64,000 nt of DNA. Origin: Sulfitobacter sp. DFL-14. Lineage in GTDB: Bacteria > Pseudomonadota > Alphaproteobacteria > Rhodobacterales > Rhodobacteraceae. The DNA lies in the NCBI RefSeq assembly GCF_003335585.1, contig NZ_QBFD01000015.1, forward strand, positions 444,304 to 508,303, given 5' to 3'. Shown piece after piece: positions 32,249-44,259 of the stretch. The position numbers and the translations under genes are program-made. Each line of letters opens with the position of its first letter. Positions within the stretch are counted from its first letter, which is position 1. The notes beneath the pieces are model-generated. The model was given only the letters and a program-made list of their open reading frames with translations, did not search any database and was not told the origin of the DNA.

Positions 32249-33781
32249 TCAGGTCAGGGCTTCAACCAGAACGATCAGGCCCGCCATTGCGGCGGCCCCG
32301 CCCAGCGCAGACAGGGCGATCCAGCGTTTGCGCGGCGGACGCACAATCGTCGTCTCGTTGCTCTGCCGCAAAAGCGCCGCTTCCACCAGACCCGGCAAAC
32401 GTGGCCCAAACCGCGCCAGCACCTGCGCCGTGCTGGCAAGATCGCTGAGCACCGCCCTCGGGCCGAGGGATTTGGAAATGTAATTGGTCACAATCGGGCT
32501 TGCCACTTCCCAGATGTTGATATGCGGGTTCAACGAACGTGCGACTCCTTCGACCACCACCATCGTCCGTTGCAGCAGGATCAGTTCGGTCCGGGTTTCC
32601 ATCCCGAACCGCTCCGTCACTTCAAAGAGATAGGTCAACAGCCGCGCCATGGAGATCCGCGTGGCATCCATGCCAAAGATCGGCTCGCCCACCGCGCGCA
32701 GGGCGCGGGCGAATTCGTCGACATCCTTGTCGGCAGGCACATATCCCGCCTCGAAATGTACCTTGGCCACACGCATGTAATCGCGGCGGATGAACCCATA
32801 GAGGATCTCGGCATAGACGCGGCGGGTATAGGCGTCGATATGGCCCATGATCCCGAAATCATAGGCGATGATATCACCGTTCGGCGCCACCTTGAGGTTC
32901 CCCTGGTGCATGTCGGCGTGAAAGAAGCCGTCGCGCAGCGCATGGTTCAGGAACAATTGCAGCACCCGGTTGCTCAGCGCCACCCTGTCATGGCCGGCGG
33001 CATCAATGGCGTCATTGTCGCCCATCGACACGCCATCCGCCCAACCCAGGGTCATCACCCGCCGCGCCGAAAGGTTCCACTTGATTGCTGGCAGCTGGAA
33101 TCCTTCATCATCCTTGGTGTTGGCGGCGAATTCCGACGCCGCAGCGCTTTCCAGCCTCAGATCCAGCTCGCCCCGCACGACACCATCGAAATGCTCGATC
33201 ACATCCATCGGGCGCAGGCGGCGCGAACCGGGAGAGAACATTTCAACCATGCGGGCCGCCAGATAGAAGGCATCGACATCCTTGCGGAAGGCGCGTTCGA
33301 TGTTCGGGCGCAACACTTTGACTGCAACCTGCTCGCCCGTATCCGCCAAAGTCGCCTTGTGCACCTGCGCGATGGAGGCCGCGGCCACCGATTCGCTGAA
33401 ATCGGAGAACAGATCACTCACCGGCTCGCCCAGCTCACGCTCCACCTCGGCCTTGGCTTCTTCGATGGAAAAGGGCGGCAGCTTGTCCTGCAACACGCGC
33501 AACTGCACTGCAAGCTCATCGCCCACCACATCGGGACGGGTGGACAGGACCTGCCCGAACTTGATGTAGGCCGGTCCCAGCGCCGTCAGCGCGCGGGTCG
33601 CAGGCGGCATCGACGGATCGCCCTTGTAGCCCAGCCATTTGAACGGCAGGCCAAGCGCACGGGCCACAAACCGCAGGGTCGGCGTCGCCTCGAAAGCATC
33701 CAGCACCAGGTTCATCGCACCTGTCCGCTCAAGCGTGGCACCGGTGCGGATCAACCGCCATATGTTATGGGGCCCACGCAC
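32249..33781 (-). CDS. ubiB: Ubiquinone biosynthesis protein UbiB (ABC1/AarF kinase-like)
   Basis: 510 residues. Family marks include the KxGQ motif in YIKFGQVLSTRPDVV, the ExD-type EEAKAEVEREL, AAASIAQVHKATL, the catalytic FHADMHQGNLKV and AYDFGIMGHID, and a C-terminal pair of membrane helices (from about residue 470). UbiB is an ATPase-like protein needed for coenzyme Q synthesis or mobilisation. The GTG start directly abuts the stop of ubiE, so the two are co-translated. Confidence 0.92.
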   Translation of the reverse strand: MRGPHNIWRLIRTGATLERTGAMNLVLDAFEATPTLRFVARALGLPFKWLGYKGDPSMPPATRALTALGPAYIKFGQVLSTRPDVVGDELAVQLRVLQDKLPPFSIEEAKAEVERELGEPVSDLFSDFSESVAAASIAQVHKATLADTGEQVAVKVLRPNIERAFRKDVDAFYLAARMVEMFSPGSRRLRPMDVIEHFDGVVRGELDLRLESAAASEFAANTKDDEGFQLPAIKWNLSARRVMTLGWADGVSMGDNDAIDAAGHDRVALSNRVLQLFLNHALRDGFFHADMHQGNLKVAPNGDIIAYDFGIMGHIDAYTRRVYAEILYGFIRRDYMRVAKVHFEAGYVPADKDVDEFARALRAVGEPIFGMDATRISMARLLTYLFEVTERFGMETRTELILLQRTMVVVEGVARSLNPHINIWEVASPIVTNYISKSLGPRAVLSDLASTAQVLARFGPRLPGLVEAALLRQSNETTIVRPPRKRWIALSALGGAAAMAGLIVLVEALT

Positions 33782-34525
33782 CTAAAGCTTCCAGCCTGAA
33801 TGTAGGGCGGCAATGCCCATGGTCAGATTTCGGTACTTGGCCTGTTCGAATCCCGCGGCGCGAACCATGTCCAGAAACGTCTCCTGGTCGGGGAAGTTGC
33901 GGATCGATTCCACCAAGTACTGATAGCTGTCGCGGTCGTTGGCAATGACCTGCCCCATGCGCGGGATCACGTTGAAACTGTAAAGATCATAGGCCTTTTG
34001 CATCATCGGGTTCGGCAACTGGCTGAACTCCAGCACCATCAGCCGCCCGCCGGGACGCAGCACGCGGTAGGCCTCGTTCAGCGCCTCTTGCGGGCGCGTC
34101 ACGTTCCGAATGCCAAAGCTGATGGTATAGACGTCAAAGCTGTTGTCGTCGAAGGGCAGGTTCATCGCGTCGCCGACAACCCAGTCCAGACTGTCGGCCA
34201 ATTGCTCTGCCTCGGCGCGCTTGCGTCCCTCGACCAGCATCCCTTCGGTCAGATCGCAGACGGTGGCATGCCCCTGTCCTGCACGTTTGAGGAACTTGAA
34301 CGAAACGTCACCCGTGCCACCCGCCACATCCAGCAGCCGCTGCCCGGCGCGCGGGGCAAGCCAATCCATCATCGCCTCTTTCCAGATGCGGTGGATGCCC
34401 ATGCTCATCACGTCGTTCATGATGTCATATTTGTTCGCCACATCGGAAAACAGGCTGCGGACCATTCCGGCCTTGTCATCTTCGCGCACGGTCTGCGCAC
34501 CGAAATGCGTGGTCTTGTCTGTCAT
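33782..34525 (-). CDS. ubiE: UbiE: demethylmenaquinone/2-methoxy-6-polyprenyl-1,4-benzoquinol methyltransferase
   Basis: 247 residues from the ATG at 34525 ([13 protein letters not shown]). An in-frame ATG at 34570 would add 15 residues not found in the family. SAM-binding motif I is [16 protein letters not shown], and the UbiE signatures are [17 protein letters not shown] and [15 protein letters not shown]. It carries out the C-methylation step of ubiquinone synthesis. It is transcribed before ubiB and divergently from mutM. Confidence 0.94.
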   Translation of the reverse strand: MTDKTTHFGAQTVREDDKAGMVRSLFSDVANKYDIMNDVMSMGIHRIWKEAMMDWLAPRAGQRLLDVAGGTGDVSFKFLKRAGQGHATVCDLTEGMLVEGRKRAEAEQLADSLDWVVGDAMNLPFDDNSFDVYTISFGIRNVTRPQEALNEAYRVLRPGGRLMVLEFSQLPNPMMQKAYDLYSFNVIPRMGQVIANDRDSYQYLVESIRNFPDQETFLDMVRAAGFEQAKYRNLTMGIAALHSGWKL

Positions 34526-34627
34526 GATCAGCGTCCCGATATTATCAAGGCGGAGATATAGCCTAGACACGCAGGATACAAACCGCCAATTGCCGCAGGC
34601 CCCGACTGCCCGTGAAAAGGAGGCCAG

Positions 34628-35479
34628 ATGCCCGAACTGCCAGAAGTCGAAACCGTGCGCCGTGGCCTTGCTCCGGCGATGGAAGGCATTGTGATCGAAC
34701 GGGCGCAGGTGAACCGCCCCGACCTGCGCTGGCCCTTTCCCGCCGGAATGGCCGAAAGGCTGACGGGGCAGCTGGTCGAGCGCCTGCGCCGCCGGTCAAA
34801 ATACATACTGGCCGATCTCGCATCGGGGGAATCGCTGTTGATCCACCTCGGGATGTCGGGCCGCATGCTGGTTTCCGGTGACCCGCTCGGCCAATTTGTG
34901 CACAGCCATCCCGCGCCCGAAAAACACGACCACGTGGTGCTGCACATGGCCAATGGCGCGCGGATCACCTTCAACGACCCGCGCCGCTTTGGCGCGATGG
35001 ACCTGATGCAGACCGCCCGGGCCGATCAGCACAAGCTGCTGGCCATTCTGGGGCCGGAACCCCTGGGCAACACCTTCAACGAGGCGCATCTGATTGCCGC
35101 GCTGAAGGGGCGCAACACGCCGATCAAATCCGCGTTGCTGGATCAGCGCATCGTCGCGGGATTGGGAAATATCTATGTCTGCGAAGCGCTTTACCGCGCC
35201 CGCATCCATCCCGCCCGCAAGGCCGGCCGCATCTCGGCCGCGCGGATTGCCACCGTGGTTCCGATCATCCGCAACGTGCTTTCAGAGGCGATCGAGGCTG
35301 GCGGATCCTCCCTGCGCGACTTTCGTCAGGCGGATGGCGAACTGGGGTATTTCCAGCACAATTTTGATGTCTACGGGCGCGAAAACGCCCCCTGTCGCAC
35401 CCCGGGCTGCGGCCAGGTCATAAGACGTATCGTGCAGTCCGGACGCTCTTCGTTCTATTGCGCTGAATGTCAAAGATAG
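34628..35479 (+). CDS. mutM: Formamidopyrimidine-DNA glycosylase
   Basis: 283 residues. It begins [12 protein letters not shown], with the catalytic Pro2 and Glu3, and has K58 in [20 protein letters not shown], and [16 protein letters not shown] with the helix-two-turn-helix. The C-terminal zinc finger is CRTPGCGQ...FYCAECQR. It removes 8-oxoguanine and related oxidised purines. The position next to ubiE and divergent from it is usual in Rhodobacterales. Confidence 0.95.
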   Translation: MPELPEVETVRRGLAPAMEGIVIERAQVNRPDLRWPFPAGMAERLTGQLVERLRRRSKYILADLASGESLLIHLGMSGRMLVSGDPLGQFVHSHPAPEKHDHVVLHMANGARITFNDPRRFGAMDLMQTARADQHKLLAILGPEPLGNTFNEAHLIAALKGRNTPIKSALLDQRIVAGLGNIYVCEALYRARIHPARKAGRISAARIATVVPIIRNVLSEAIEAGGSSLRDFRQADGELGYFQHNFDVYGRENAPCRTPGCGQVIRRIVQSGRSSFYCAECQR

Positions 35480-35543
35480 CTTGAAACGTATTTTGCCCGT
35501 GTTATGCGTGGCGACCTGAGCGCAACGATAGAGAGACCCTCTG

Positions 35544-36320
35544 ATGGCATACGAAACGATCATCGTGGATGTGGAAAACCATGTGGCGCTTGTCACGCTG
35601 AACAGACCTGATGCCCTGAACGCGTTGAACGATGTTCTGATGTCCGAGCTTGCCGACGCGCTGAAGGGTGCGCAGGACAATGAGAAGGTCCGCTGCATCA
35701 TCATCACCGGCTCTGAAAAAGCTTTCGCCGCGGGTGCCGATATCGCCATGATGCGCGACAAGACATTCGTCGAAGCCTTTTCCGGCGATCTTTTCACACC
35801 CGAAACCGAACAGATCATGCGCGTCCGCAAGCCCATCATCGCTGCCGTATCCGGCTATGCGCTGGGTGGCGGCTGCGAACTGGCGATGATGTGCGACTTC
35901 ATCATCTGCTCCGAAACGGCGAAGTTCGGCCAGCCCGAGATCAACCTTGGCGTCGTGGCCGGGATCGGCGGAACCCAGCGGCTGACCCGCCTTGTCGGCA
36001 AATCCAAGGCGATGGACATGAACCTGACCGGCCGCTTCATGGATGCAGAAGAGGCCGAACGTTCCGGCCTGGTCTCGCGGGTTGTCCCGGTAAAGAAGCT
36101 GATGGAAGAAGCCATGAGCGCCGCCGCAAAGATCGCGGAGAAATCCATGATCTCCGTCATGGTGGTCAAGGAGGCGGTCAACCGCGCCTACGAAGTGCCG
36201 CTGCGCGAAGGGCTGTTGTTTGAACGCCGGATGTTCCACTCGCTGTTCGCGACCGAAGACCAGAACGAAGGCATGTCCGCCTTCCTTGAAAAGCGCGAAG
36301 CACAGTTCAGGGACAAGTAA
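35544..36320 (+). CDS. Enoyl-CoA hydratase
   Basis: 258 residues, a full crotonase fold. The oxyanion hole segments are [12 protein letters not shown] and [16 protein letters not shown], and the catalytic Glu pair lies in [19 protein letters not shown]. It hydrates short-chain 2-enoyl-CoA in beta-oxidation, and may serve phenylacetate degradation as well as fatty acids. It is a single gene between mutM and rpsT. Confidence 0.9.
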   Translation: MAYETIIVDVENHVALVTLNRPDALNALNDVLMSELADALKGAQDNEKVRCIIITGSEKAFAAGADIAMMRDKTFVEAFSGDLFTPETEQIMRVRKPIIAAVSGYALGGGCELAMMCDFIICSETAKFGQPEINLGVVAGIGGTQRLTRLVGKSKAMDMNLTGRFMDAEEAERSGLVSRVVPVKKLMEEAMSAAAKIAEKSMISVMVVKEAVNRAYEVPLREGLLFERRMFHSLFATEDQNEGMSAFLEKREAQFRDK

Positions 36321-36411
36321 GGCTGTCCTGCTTCGGATGGCCCGCCAACCGGCCGGTGCCTTGCAATTGCCTGATCGCCGCCGCGCCATTGTGGCCTGAC
36401 GTTCCGATGGC

Positions 36412-36440
36412 TTTACAACCGGCTGCATTTCCCGCTATAG
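36412..36440 (+). promoter_or_regulatory. Possible sigma-70 promoter of rpsT
   Basis: TTTACA (36412-36417), 17-base spacer, CTATAG (36435-36440) in the 239-base gap before rpsT. It is about 120 bases upstream of the ATG, leaving a long 5' leader. Confidence 0.35.
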
Positions 36441-36559
36441 CCCGCCCAATACATGCGCGTGCAGCCCGCTCTGGCTAGAATCACCTTCCCGGTACATCCG
36501 GCACGGGTTTGGCGTCACGCGCCTTGAACCGAAATTGAAAAAACCGAAGGCTGATCCTC

Positions 36560-36823
36560 ATGGCAAACACAGAACAATCCAAGAAGCGCGCACGTCAGAA
36601 CGAAAAGCGTTTCCAGATCAACAAGGCGCGTCGTTCGCGCATCCGCACGTATCTGCGCAAGGTCGAAGAAGCGATCGCTTCCGGCGACAAGACAGCAGCG
36701 ACCGAAGCGCTGAAAACAGCACAGCCCGAGCTGATGCGCGGTGTGACAAAGGGTGTGTTTCATAAAAACACCGCATCGAGAAAAATGTCGCGCCTCGCGG
36801 CACGGGTCAAAGCGCTGGCTTGA
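36560..36823 (+). CDS. rpsT: 30S ribosomal protein S20
   Basis: 87 residues starting [17 protein letters not shown], with the typical [19 protein letters not shown] and [19 protein letters not shown] segments. It binds 16S rRNA early in 30S assembly. The gene is alone, with a terminator behind it, and lies upstream of dnaA as in related genomes. Confidence 0.97.
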   Translation: MANTEQSKKRARQNEKRFQINKARRSRIRTYLRKVEEAIASGDKTAATEALKTAQPELMRGVTKGVFHKNTASRKMSRLAARVKALA

Positions 36824-36866
36824 TTTTCAGGGTTCTCGCGAACCGAATCGACTATCTGCTTGAATC

Positions 36867-36895
36867 AAAAGGCGTCGCATAGCGGCGCCTTTTTT
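36867..36895 (+). terminator. Rho-independent terminator of rpsT
   Basis: AAAAGGCG (36867-36874) pairs with CGCCTTTT (36886-36893), followed by more T, 44 bases after the stop. Confidence 0.8.
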
Positions 36896-37340
36896 CGTGC
36901 CTGAGGTCTCAAAAAATCAATATAGATTCTTTCCCGACAAAAAAGTGAGTCAAGTCGGAAGATATGTTGAAGCGCGACCTCTGTCCTTGCTACCTACATA
37001 GAGCGATTCATTTCGCGTGGGGGGACAGGCCCTGTAAATAGGCACTTTCGGAATCGGATAGTATCTATTTTGGGACGCGGGTGGATGTGGTTTGGTCACG
37101 TCACACCCGTATTGCGAATGCTGCTGCTAGCGCGTTTGCCCTGTCCGTTTTGATACGGACGGCTTTTGCCAAGACCGATGCACCTGGCTGCAGCGATTGG
37201 CGAAATCCTTGTTTGAAAGGTCCAGATGCTTGGGTCGGTTTCCGTTTGGGACCGGACAATCGATCTGTGTTCTGGATTGTGTGTAGTGCCGGACTGCTCC
37301 GGCGCTTGTTAGAAACCTGGCTGGGGACGAGTTAGAGAAA
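36896..37340. other. Long dnaA leader region without gene
   Basis: About 445 bases before dnaA. It has AT-richer patches (36910-36970) and a 6-bp inverted repeat GTCCGT/ACGGAC at 37143-37160. I find no TTATCCACA-type DnaA boxes, so it does not look like oriC. An 84-codon frame at 37081-37335 is open but has no recognisable protein features; the region is more likely a promoter and leader of dnaA. Confidence 0.5.
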
Positions 37341-38702
37341 ATGACGCAGGATCAATGGGGCGAGATCAGACAAAGGCTGCTGAAAACAGTTGGACAGAAC
37401 AACTTCACAACCTGGATTGAACCGATGGTTGCGGGCAAGGTGGCAAGCGGAATCGCGACATTGCATGTCCCGACAAACTTTTTCGGCAACTATGTCAGCC
37501 AGAATTTTTCGGATCTGATCCTGCATGAGATCAACGCCGAGGGCATCGAGGTTTCCCGCCTGAATTTCGCGCTGCAGCCCCGCGTTGCAAATGACGCCGC
37601 CAAACCTTCGGACCCGCCCCGCAAACCTGCCGTGGCCGCCACGGCCAGCGCCACCAGCGTCATGGCAACGGCCCCGCTCGACCCCAGGTTCAGCTTTGAC
37701 AATTTTGTCGTCGGCAAACCCAACGAACTGGCCCATGCAGCCGCCAAACGAGTGGCTGAGGGCGGCCCCGTGACCTTCAACCCGTTGTTTCTCTATGGTG
37801 GTGTCGGCCTGGGCAAGACCCACCTGATGCATGCCATCGCCCGCGAACTGGCCGAACAGAAACCCCAGATGAACGTCCTTTATCTGTCGGCCGAACAGTT
37901 CATGTATCGTTTCGTTCAGGCATTGCGCGACCGCAAGATGATGGACTTCAAGGAAATTTTCCGCTCCGTCGATGTGCTGATGGTCGATGACGTGCAGTTC
38001 ATCGCCGGCAAGGACAGCACCCAGGAAGAATTCTTTCACACCTTCAACGCCCTTGTGGACCAGCGAAAGCAGATCATCATTTCTGCCGATCGTGCGCCCG
38101 GAGAGATCAAGGATCTGGAAGACCGTGTGAAATCCCGACTGCAATGCGGTCTGGTCGTGGACCTGCACCCCACAGACTACGAACTGCGCCTGGGCATCCT
38201 GCAAAGCAAAGTCGAAGGGCAGCGCGAAAACTATCCCGATCTTGAGGTCGAGGATGGCGTGCTTGAATTCCTCGCCCACCGGATCACCTCCAACGTCCGG
38301 GTCCTTGAAGGCGCCCTGACACGTCTGTTCGCCTTCGGCTCCCTTGTCGGTCGCGAGATCAACATGGAGCTGACCCAGGACTGCCTGGTGGACGTATTGC
38401 GCGATTCCGAACGCAAGATTTCCGTCGAGGAGATTCAGCGCAAGGTCTCCGAGCACTACAATATCCGGCTGAGCGACATGATCGGGCCGAAGCGGCTGCG
38501 CAGCTATGCCCGCCCGCGTCAGGTGGCCATGTACCTGTGCAAACTGATGACCAGCCGCTCCCTGCCGGAGATCGGACGCCGGTTTGGCGGGCGTGACCAT
38601 ACCACGGTCATGCATGGCGTCCGCCGGATCGAAGAGCTGAAAACGACAGATGACCAGATCGCCGAAGATCTGCAACTGCTGCGCCGCGCGCTGGAGTCCT
38701 GA
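37341..38702 (+). CDS. dnaA: Chromosomal replication initiator DnaA
   Basis: 453 residues. Domain I (1-80, WIEPMVAGKV), a short Pro/Ala-rich linker (80-112), the AAA+ domain with Walker A GGVGLGKT (153-160) and Walker B DVLMVDD (211-217), and the DNA-binding domain IV with RRFGGRDHTTVMHGVRRIE near the C-terminus. It opens the origin and recruits the replisome. It stands between rpsT and dnaN, each gene with its own terminator-like signal. Confidence 0.97.
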   Translation: MTQDQWGEIRQRLLKTVGQNNFTTWIEPMVAGKVASGIATLHVPTNFFGNYVSQNFSDLILHEINAEGIEVSRLNFALQPRVANDAAKPSDPPRKPAVAATASATSVMATAPLDPRFSFDNFVVGKPNELAHAAAKRVAEGGPVTFNPLFLYGGVGLGKTHLMHAIARELAEQKPQMNVLYLSAEQFMYRFVQALRDRKMMDFKEIFRSVDVLMVDDVQFIAGKDSTQEEFFHTFNALVDQRKQIIISADRAPGEIKDLEDRVKSRLQCGLVVDLHPTDYELRLGILQSKVEGQRENYPDLEVEDGVLEFLAHRITSNVRVLEGALTRLFAFGSLVGREINMELTQDCLVDVLRDSERKISVEEIQRKVSEHYNIRLSDMIGPKRLRSYARPRQVAMYLCKLMTSRSLPEIGRRFGGRDHTTVMHGVRRIEELKTTDDQIAEDLQLLRRALES

Positions 38703-38735
38703 ACGCGGTATCAATGTCACGGCTGTCAGGTGATT

Positions 38736-38758
38736 GAGGGGCCCTTGCGGCCCCTCTT
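38736..38758 (+). terminator. Hairpin behind dnaA
   Basis: GAGGGGCC (38736-38743) pairs with GGCCCCTC (38749-38756) around a 5-base loop, 33 bases after the dnaA stop. Only a short T run follows, so termination may be partial. Confidence 0.55.
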
Positions 38759-38848
38759 GCATTTGGCCCGCCAAAGCATGAAAAGTCTTGTTAAAACGAG
38801 GGAACCGGGTAGTTTGCCCCTCCCGACGGGTCTGACGGAGAAGCCATC

Positions 38849-39967
38849 ATGAAATTCAGCATCGAACGCGCCGCATTGCTCAAGGCGGTCAGCCAGGCCC
38901 AATCGGTTGTCGAACGGCGCAACACCATTCCGATCCTCGCCAACGTGCTGATCGAGGCCGAAGGCAGCGATGTGTCCTTTCGCGCCACCGACCTGGATAT
39001 CGAAGTGGTGGACAAGGTTGGCGCCCAGGTGGAACGCGCCGGTGCCACAACGGTATCGGCAACCCTGCTGCATGAAATCGTCCGCAAATTGCCCGATGGC
39101 GCATTGATCAACCTGACCGCAGACACCGCGGCCGGCCGCCTGACGGTGGAAGCGGGCCGCTCCAATTTCAGCCTCGCCACCCTGCCCCGCGAGGATTTTC
39201 CGGTGATGGCATCGTCTGAGTACGCCTCGAACTTCAGCGCGCCCGCACCCGTGCTGCGCCGCCTTTTCGACAAGTCGAAATTCGCCATCTCCACCGAAGA
39301 AACCCGGTACTACCTGAACGGCGTCTATATGCATATCGCCGACGGCGATGGCGGCAAGATGCTGCGCTGCGTGGCCACGGACGGTCACCGGCTCGCCCGG
39401 ATCGACGCCGACATGCCCGAGGGGGCAGCAGAGATGCCCGGCGTCATCGTGCCCCGCAAGACGGTCGGTGAACTGCGCAAGCTGCTGGAAGACGACGACA
39501 TGAAAATCGCCGTATCCGTGTCAGAGACCAAGGTCCGCTTTGCCACTCCGGAGATCACCCTGACTTCCAAGGTCATCGACGGCACGTTCCCCGACTACAC
39601 CCGCGTGATCCCGCAGGGGAACACCCGCAAGATGGAAGTGGACGCCGCCGAATTCGCCCAGGCCGTGGATCGGGTCGCCACTGTCAGCTCCGAACGCTCC
39701 CGCGCGGTCAAGCTGCAACTGGACGAAGATCGCCTGATCCTCTCGGTGAATGCCCCCGACAGCGGCGCCGCCGAGGAAGAGCTTGCCGTGGCTTACGGCG
39801 ACGAGCGTCTGGAGATCGGGTTCAACGCGAAATACCTGCTGGAGATCGCAAGCCAGGTGGACCGGGAGAACGCCGTGTTCCTGTTCAACTCATCGGGTGA
39901 CCCGACACTGATGCGCGAAGGCAATGACATGTCGGCCGTCTATGTTGTCATGCCAATGCGTGTGTGA
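38849..39967 (+). CDS. dnaN: DNA polymerase III beta subunit (sliding clamp)
   Basis: 372 residues, three repeated clamp domains of about 120 residues. Typical stretches are VVERRNTIPILANVLIEA near the start, KSKFAISTEETRYYLNGVY in domain 2, and the C-terminal YVVMPMRV. It forms the ring that tethers polymerase to DNA. It is followed by two tandem hairpins before recF. Confidence 0.97.
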   Translation: MKFSIERAALLKAVSQAQSVVERRNTIPILANVLIEAEGSDVSFRATDLDIEVVDKVGAQVERAGATTVSATLLHEIVRKLPDGALINLTADTAAGRLTVEAGRSNFSLATLPREDFPVMASSEYASNFSAPAPVLRRLFDKSKFAISTEETRYYLNGVYMHIADGDGGKMLRCVATDGHRLARIDADMPEGAAEMPGVIVPRKTVGELRKLLEDDDMKIAVSVSETKVRFATPEITLTSKVIDGTFPDYTRVIPQGNTRKMEVDAAEFAQAVDRVATVSSERSRAVKLQLDEDRLILSVNAPDSGAAEEELAVAYGDERLEIGFNAKYLLEIASQVDRENAVFLFNSSGDPTLMREGNDMSAVYVVMPMRV

Positions 39968-39970
39968 CGC

Positions 39971-40016
39971 GCCGGAGTTTTCGAAAACTCCGGCCCGATA
40001 TTTTTGAAGATATCGG
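39971..40016. repeat. Two tandem hairpins between dnaN and recF
   Basis: A perfect 24-base palindrome (39971-39994) centred on GTTTTCGAAAAC is followed at once by a second hairpin, CCGATAT/ATATCGG (39995-40016). The same 12-base palindrome core occurs between paaA and paaB. They may attenuate or stabilise mRNA between the genes. Confidence 0.7.
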
Positions 40017-40025
40017 CGCTGACCC

Positions 40026-41120
40026 ATGACCGGATTGTTCCTGTCCCAACTCACATTGTCCCACTTCCGGTCGCACCGGCGCAGCGTGATCGACTGCGAC
40101 GCGCGACCGGTGGCGCTGCACGGGCCCAATGGGGCGGGCAAAACCAATATCCTTGAAGCGGTCTCGTTGTTCTCTCCCGGGCGCGGATTGCGCCGCTCCA
40201 GCGCGCAGGACATGACACGCAGGCCTGAGGCGCTGGGTTGGAAGGTCACCGGCATTCTGCACGCCCAGCGTCAGGTGCATGAGGTCGAAATCTGGTCGGA
40301 AAACGGGGCCGCGCGCCAGACCCGGATAGATGCCAAAGCCGCAGCCCAGAACACGCTGGGCCGGATTGCGCGGGTGCTCTGGCTGGTGCCGGCAATGGAC
40401 AGGCTCTGGATCGAAGGCGCAGATGGCCGCAGACGGTTCCTGGACCGCATGACGCTCAGCTTCCTGCCCGATCACGGGGACCAGACCCTGCGCTATGAAA
40501 AGGCGATGCGTGAACGCAACCGGCTGCTCAAGGATATGGTGCGCGAACCCTCCTGGTATCTGGCCCTGGAAAACGCCATGGCCGAAGCCGGTGCCGCGAT
40601 CCACGCCAACAGGCTGAACGCGCTGCAGGCCATCGCCCAGGCCCAGGAACAGGCCGAAACCGCATTTCCCACCGCCACGCTGGAACTGCTCTGCGACATT
40701 CCCGACACCGCCGAGGGCCTGCGCCAGGCACTGGCCGACAACCGGATGCGTGACCTGTCCGCCGGACGCACCCTGATCGGCCCCCACCGCGCTGACCTGA
40801 ATGGCGTCTATGCAGCCAAGGATGTCCCAGCCAGGGATTGCTCCACCGGAGAGCAGAAGGCGCTGCTTGTCTCGCTCATCCTCGCCAATGCCCGCGCACT
40901 CGCAGCCGACTTTGGCGCGCCGCCCCTGCTGCTGCTGGACGAAGTCGCAGCCCACCTCGATACAACCCGCCAGGCGGCCCTGTATGATGAGATCACCGCG
41001 CTTGGATCGCAGGCCTGGATGACGGGAACCGGGGTGGAACTGTTCACGGAACTCGGCGACCGTGCCCAGATTCTGGAAGTGACAGAGGTCGACGGTATGT
41101 CGGCCGTCAGGAGATCATGA
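40026..41120 (+). CDS. recF: DNA replication and repair protein RecF
   Basis: 364 residues. Walker A is in LHGPNGAGKTNILEAVS, and the ABC-type signature and Walker B are in STGEQKALLVSLILANA and PLLLLDEVAAHLD. It loads RecA at single-strand gaps together with RecO and RecR. Its start follows the tandem hairpins by 9 bases, and its stop overlaps the start of the LysE gene (ATGA). Confidence 0.94.
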   Translation: MTGLFLSQLTLSHFRSHRRSVIDCDARPVALHGPNGAGKTNILEAVSLFSPGRGLRRSSAQDMTRRPEALGWKVTGILHAQRQVHEVEIWSENGAARQTRIDAKAAAQNTLGRIARVLWLVPAMDRLWIEGADGRRRFLDRMTLSFLPDHGDQTLRYEKAMRERNRLLKDMVREPSWYLALENAMAEAGAAIHANRLNALQAIAQAQEQAETAFPTATLELLCDIPDTAEGLRQALADNRMRDLSAGRTLIGPHRADLNGVYAAKDVPARDCSTGEQKALLVSLILANARALAADFGAPPLLLLDEVAAHLDTTRQAALYDEITALGSQAWMTGTGVELFTELGDRAQILEVTEVDGMSAVRRS

Positions 41121-41740
41121 TGACCATCCCTTATTATGACCTCCTGCTTTATGCCGGTGCGATGGTGGCGCTGTTTGTCACCCCCGGCCCGGTCATGGTG
41201 GCGATGATGGCGCGGGCGATGTCGGGCGGCTTTCGCGCGGCCTGGCCCCTGGCCCTTGGTGTGTCGATCGGTGATCTGCTCTGGCCGCTTGTGGCTGCGC
41301 TGGGGATCACCTGGATTCTTGCGGTATTCGATGTCTTCATGGTCGTCCTGCGCGCTGTGGCCTGCCTTGTCTTTCTGGTGATGGGCTTCCTGCTGATCCG
41401 CCACCGGGATGCCGCACCGGACCGCGACAGCCGCCTGACACGGCCTGGCATGTGGGCCGGGTTCATCGCCGGTGTCATCGCGATCCTGGGCAATCCCAAG
41501 GCGGTGCTTTTCTATGTCGGGGTCCTGCCGGGCTTCTTCGACCTGCGCAATGTCACCTGGCAGGACCTGGCTGCAATCGTCGCGATTTCGGTCGTCGTGC
41601 CCCTGATAGGCAACCTGACCCTGGCCGCTTTCGTCAGTCATATCCGAAGCCTTCTGACCAATCCCCGCACCCTGCGCCGGATCAACGTGGTATCCGGTAC
41701 GCTGCTGATCTGCGTGGGCCTTTTGATCCCGTTGATCTGA
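41117..41740 (+). CDS. LysE/RhtB family amino-acid exporter
   Basis: 207 residues with six hydrophobic segments and the family features FVTPGPVMVAMMARAMSGG and GFIAGVIAILGNPKAVLFYVG. It exports an amino acid or homoserine-lactone-like compound; the substrate is not predictable. It overlaps the recF stop by 4 bases, so it is translated with recF, and it is followed by a terminator. Confidence 0.9.
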   Translation: MMTIPYYDLLLYAGAMVALFVTPGPVMVAMMARAMSGGFRAAWPLALGVSIGDLLWPLVAALGITWILAVFDVFMVVLRAVACLVFLVMGFLLIRHRDAAPDRDSRLTRPGMWAGFIAGVIAILGNPKAVLFYVGVLPGFFDLRNVTWQDLAAIVAISVVVPLIGNLTLAAFVSHIRSLLTNPRTLRRINVVSGTLLICVGLLIPLI

Positions 41741-41758
41741 CACAAAATCTTGTGTCAG
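41737..41758 (+). terminator. Hairpin behind the lysE-type gene
   Basis: CTGACACAA (41737-41745) pairs with TTGTGTCAG (41750-41758) around AATC. It overlaps the stop codon of the exporter gene and has no T tract. Confidence 0.5.
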
Positions 41759-41762
41759 GCGC

Positions 41763-41791
41763 GTGACATTCTTCGCTGAAAACACTATAAA
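41763..41791 (+). promoter_or_regulatory. Sigma-70 type promoter of gyrB
   Basis: GTGACA (41763-41768), 17-base spacer, TATAAA (41786-41791), 28 bases before the gyrB ATG. Position and spacing are as expected for a housekeeping promoter. Confidence 0.6.
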
Positions 41792-41818
41792 TCGGGCAAA
41801 AGAAAAAGGTTTTCCTGA

Positions 41819-44233
<2,415 letters not shown>

Positions 44234-44259
44234 GCTGTTGTCAGGGAAGCGGTTCCGTC

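Noticed and set aside
37081..37335. 84-codon frame before dnaA
   Set aside because: No ribosome site, odd composition and no recognisable protein. The region is better read as dnaA leader.
36901..37340. Chromosomal origin next to dnaA
   Set aside because: No DnaA boxes or clear AT-rich repeats were seen; alphaproteobacterial origins are often elsewhere.
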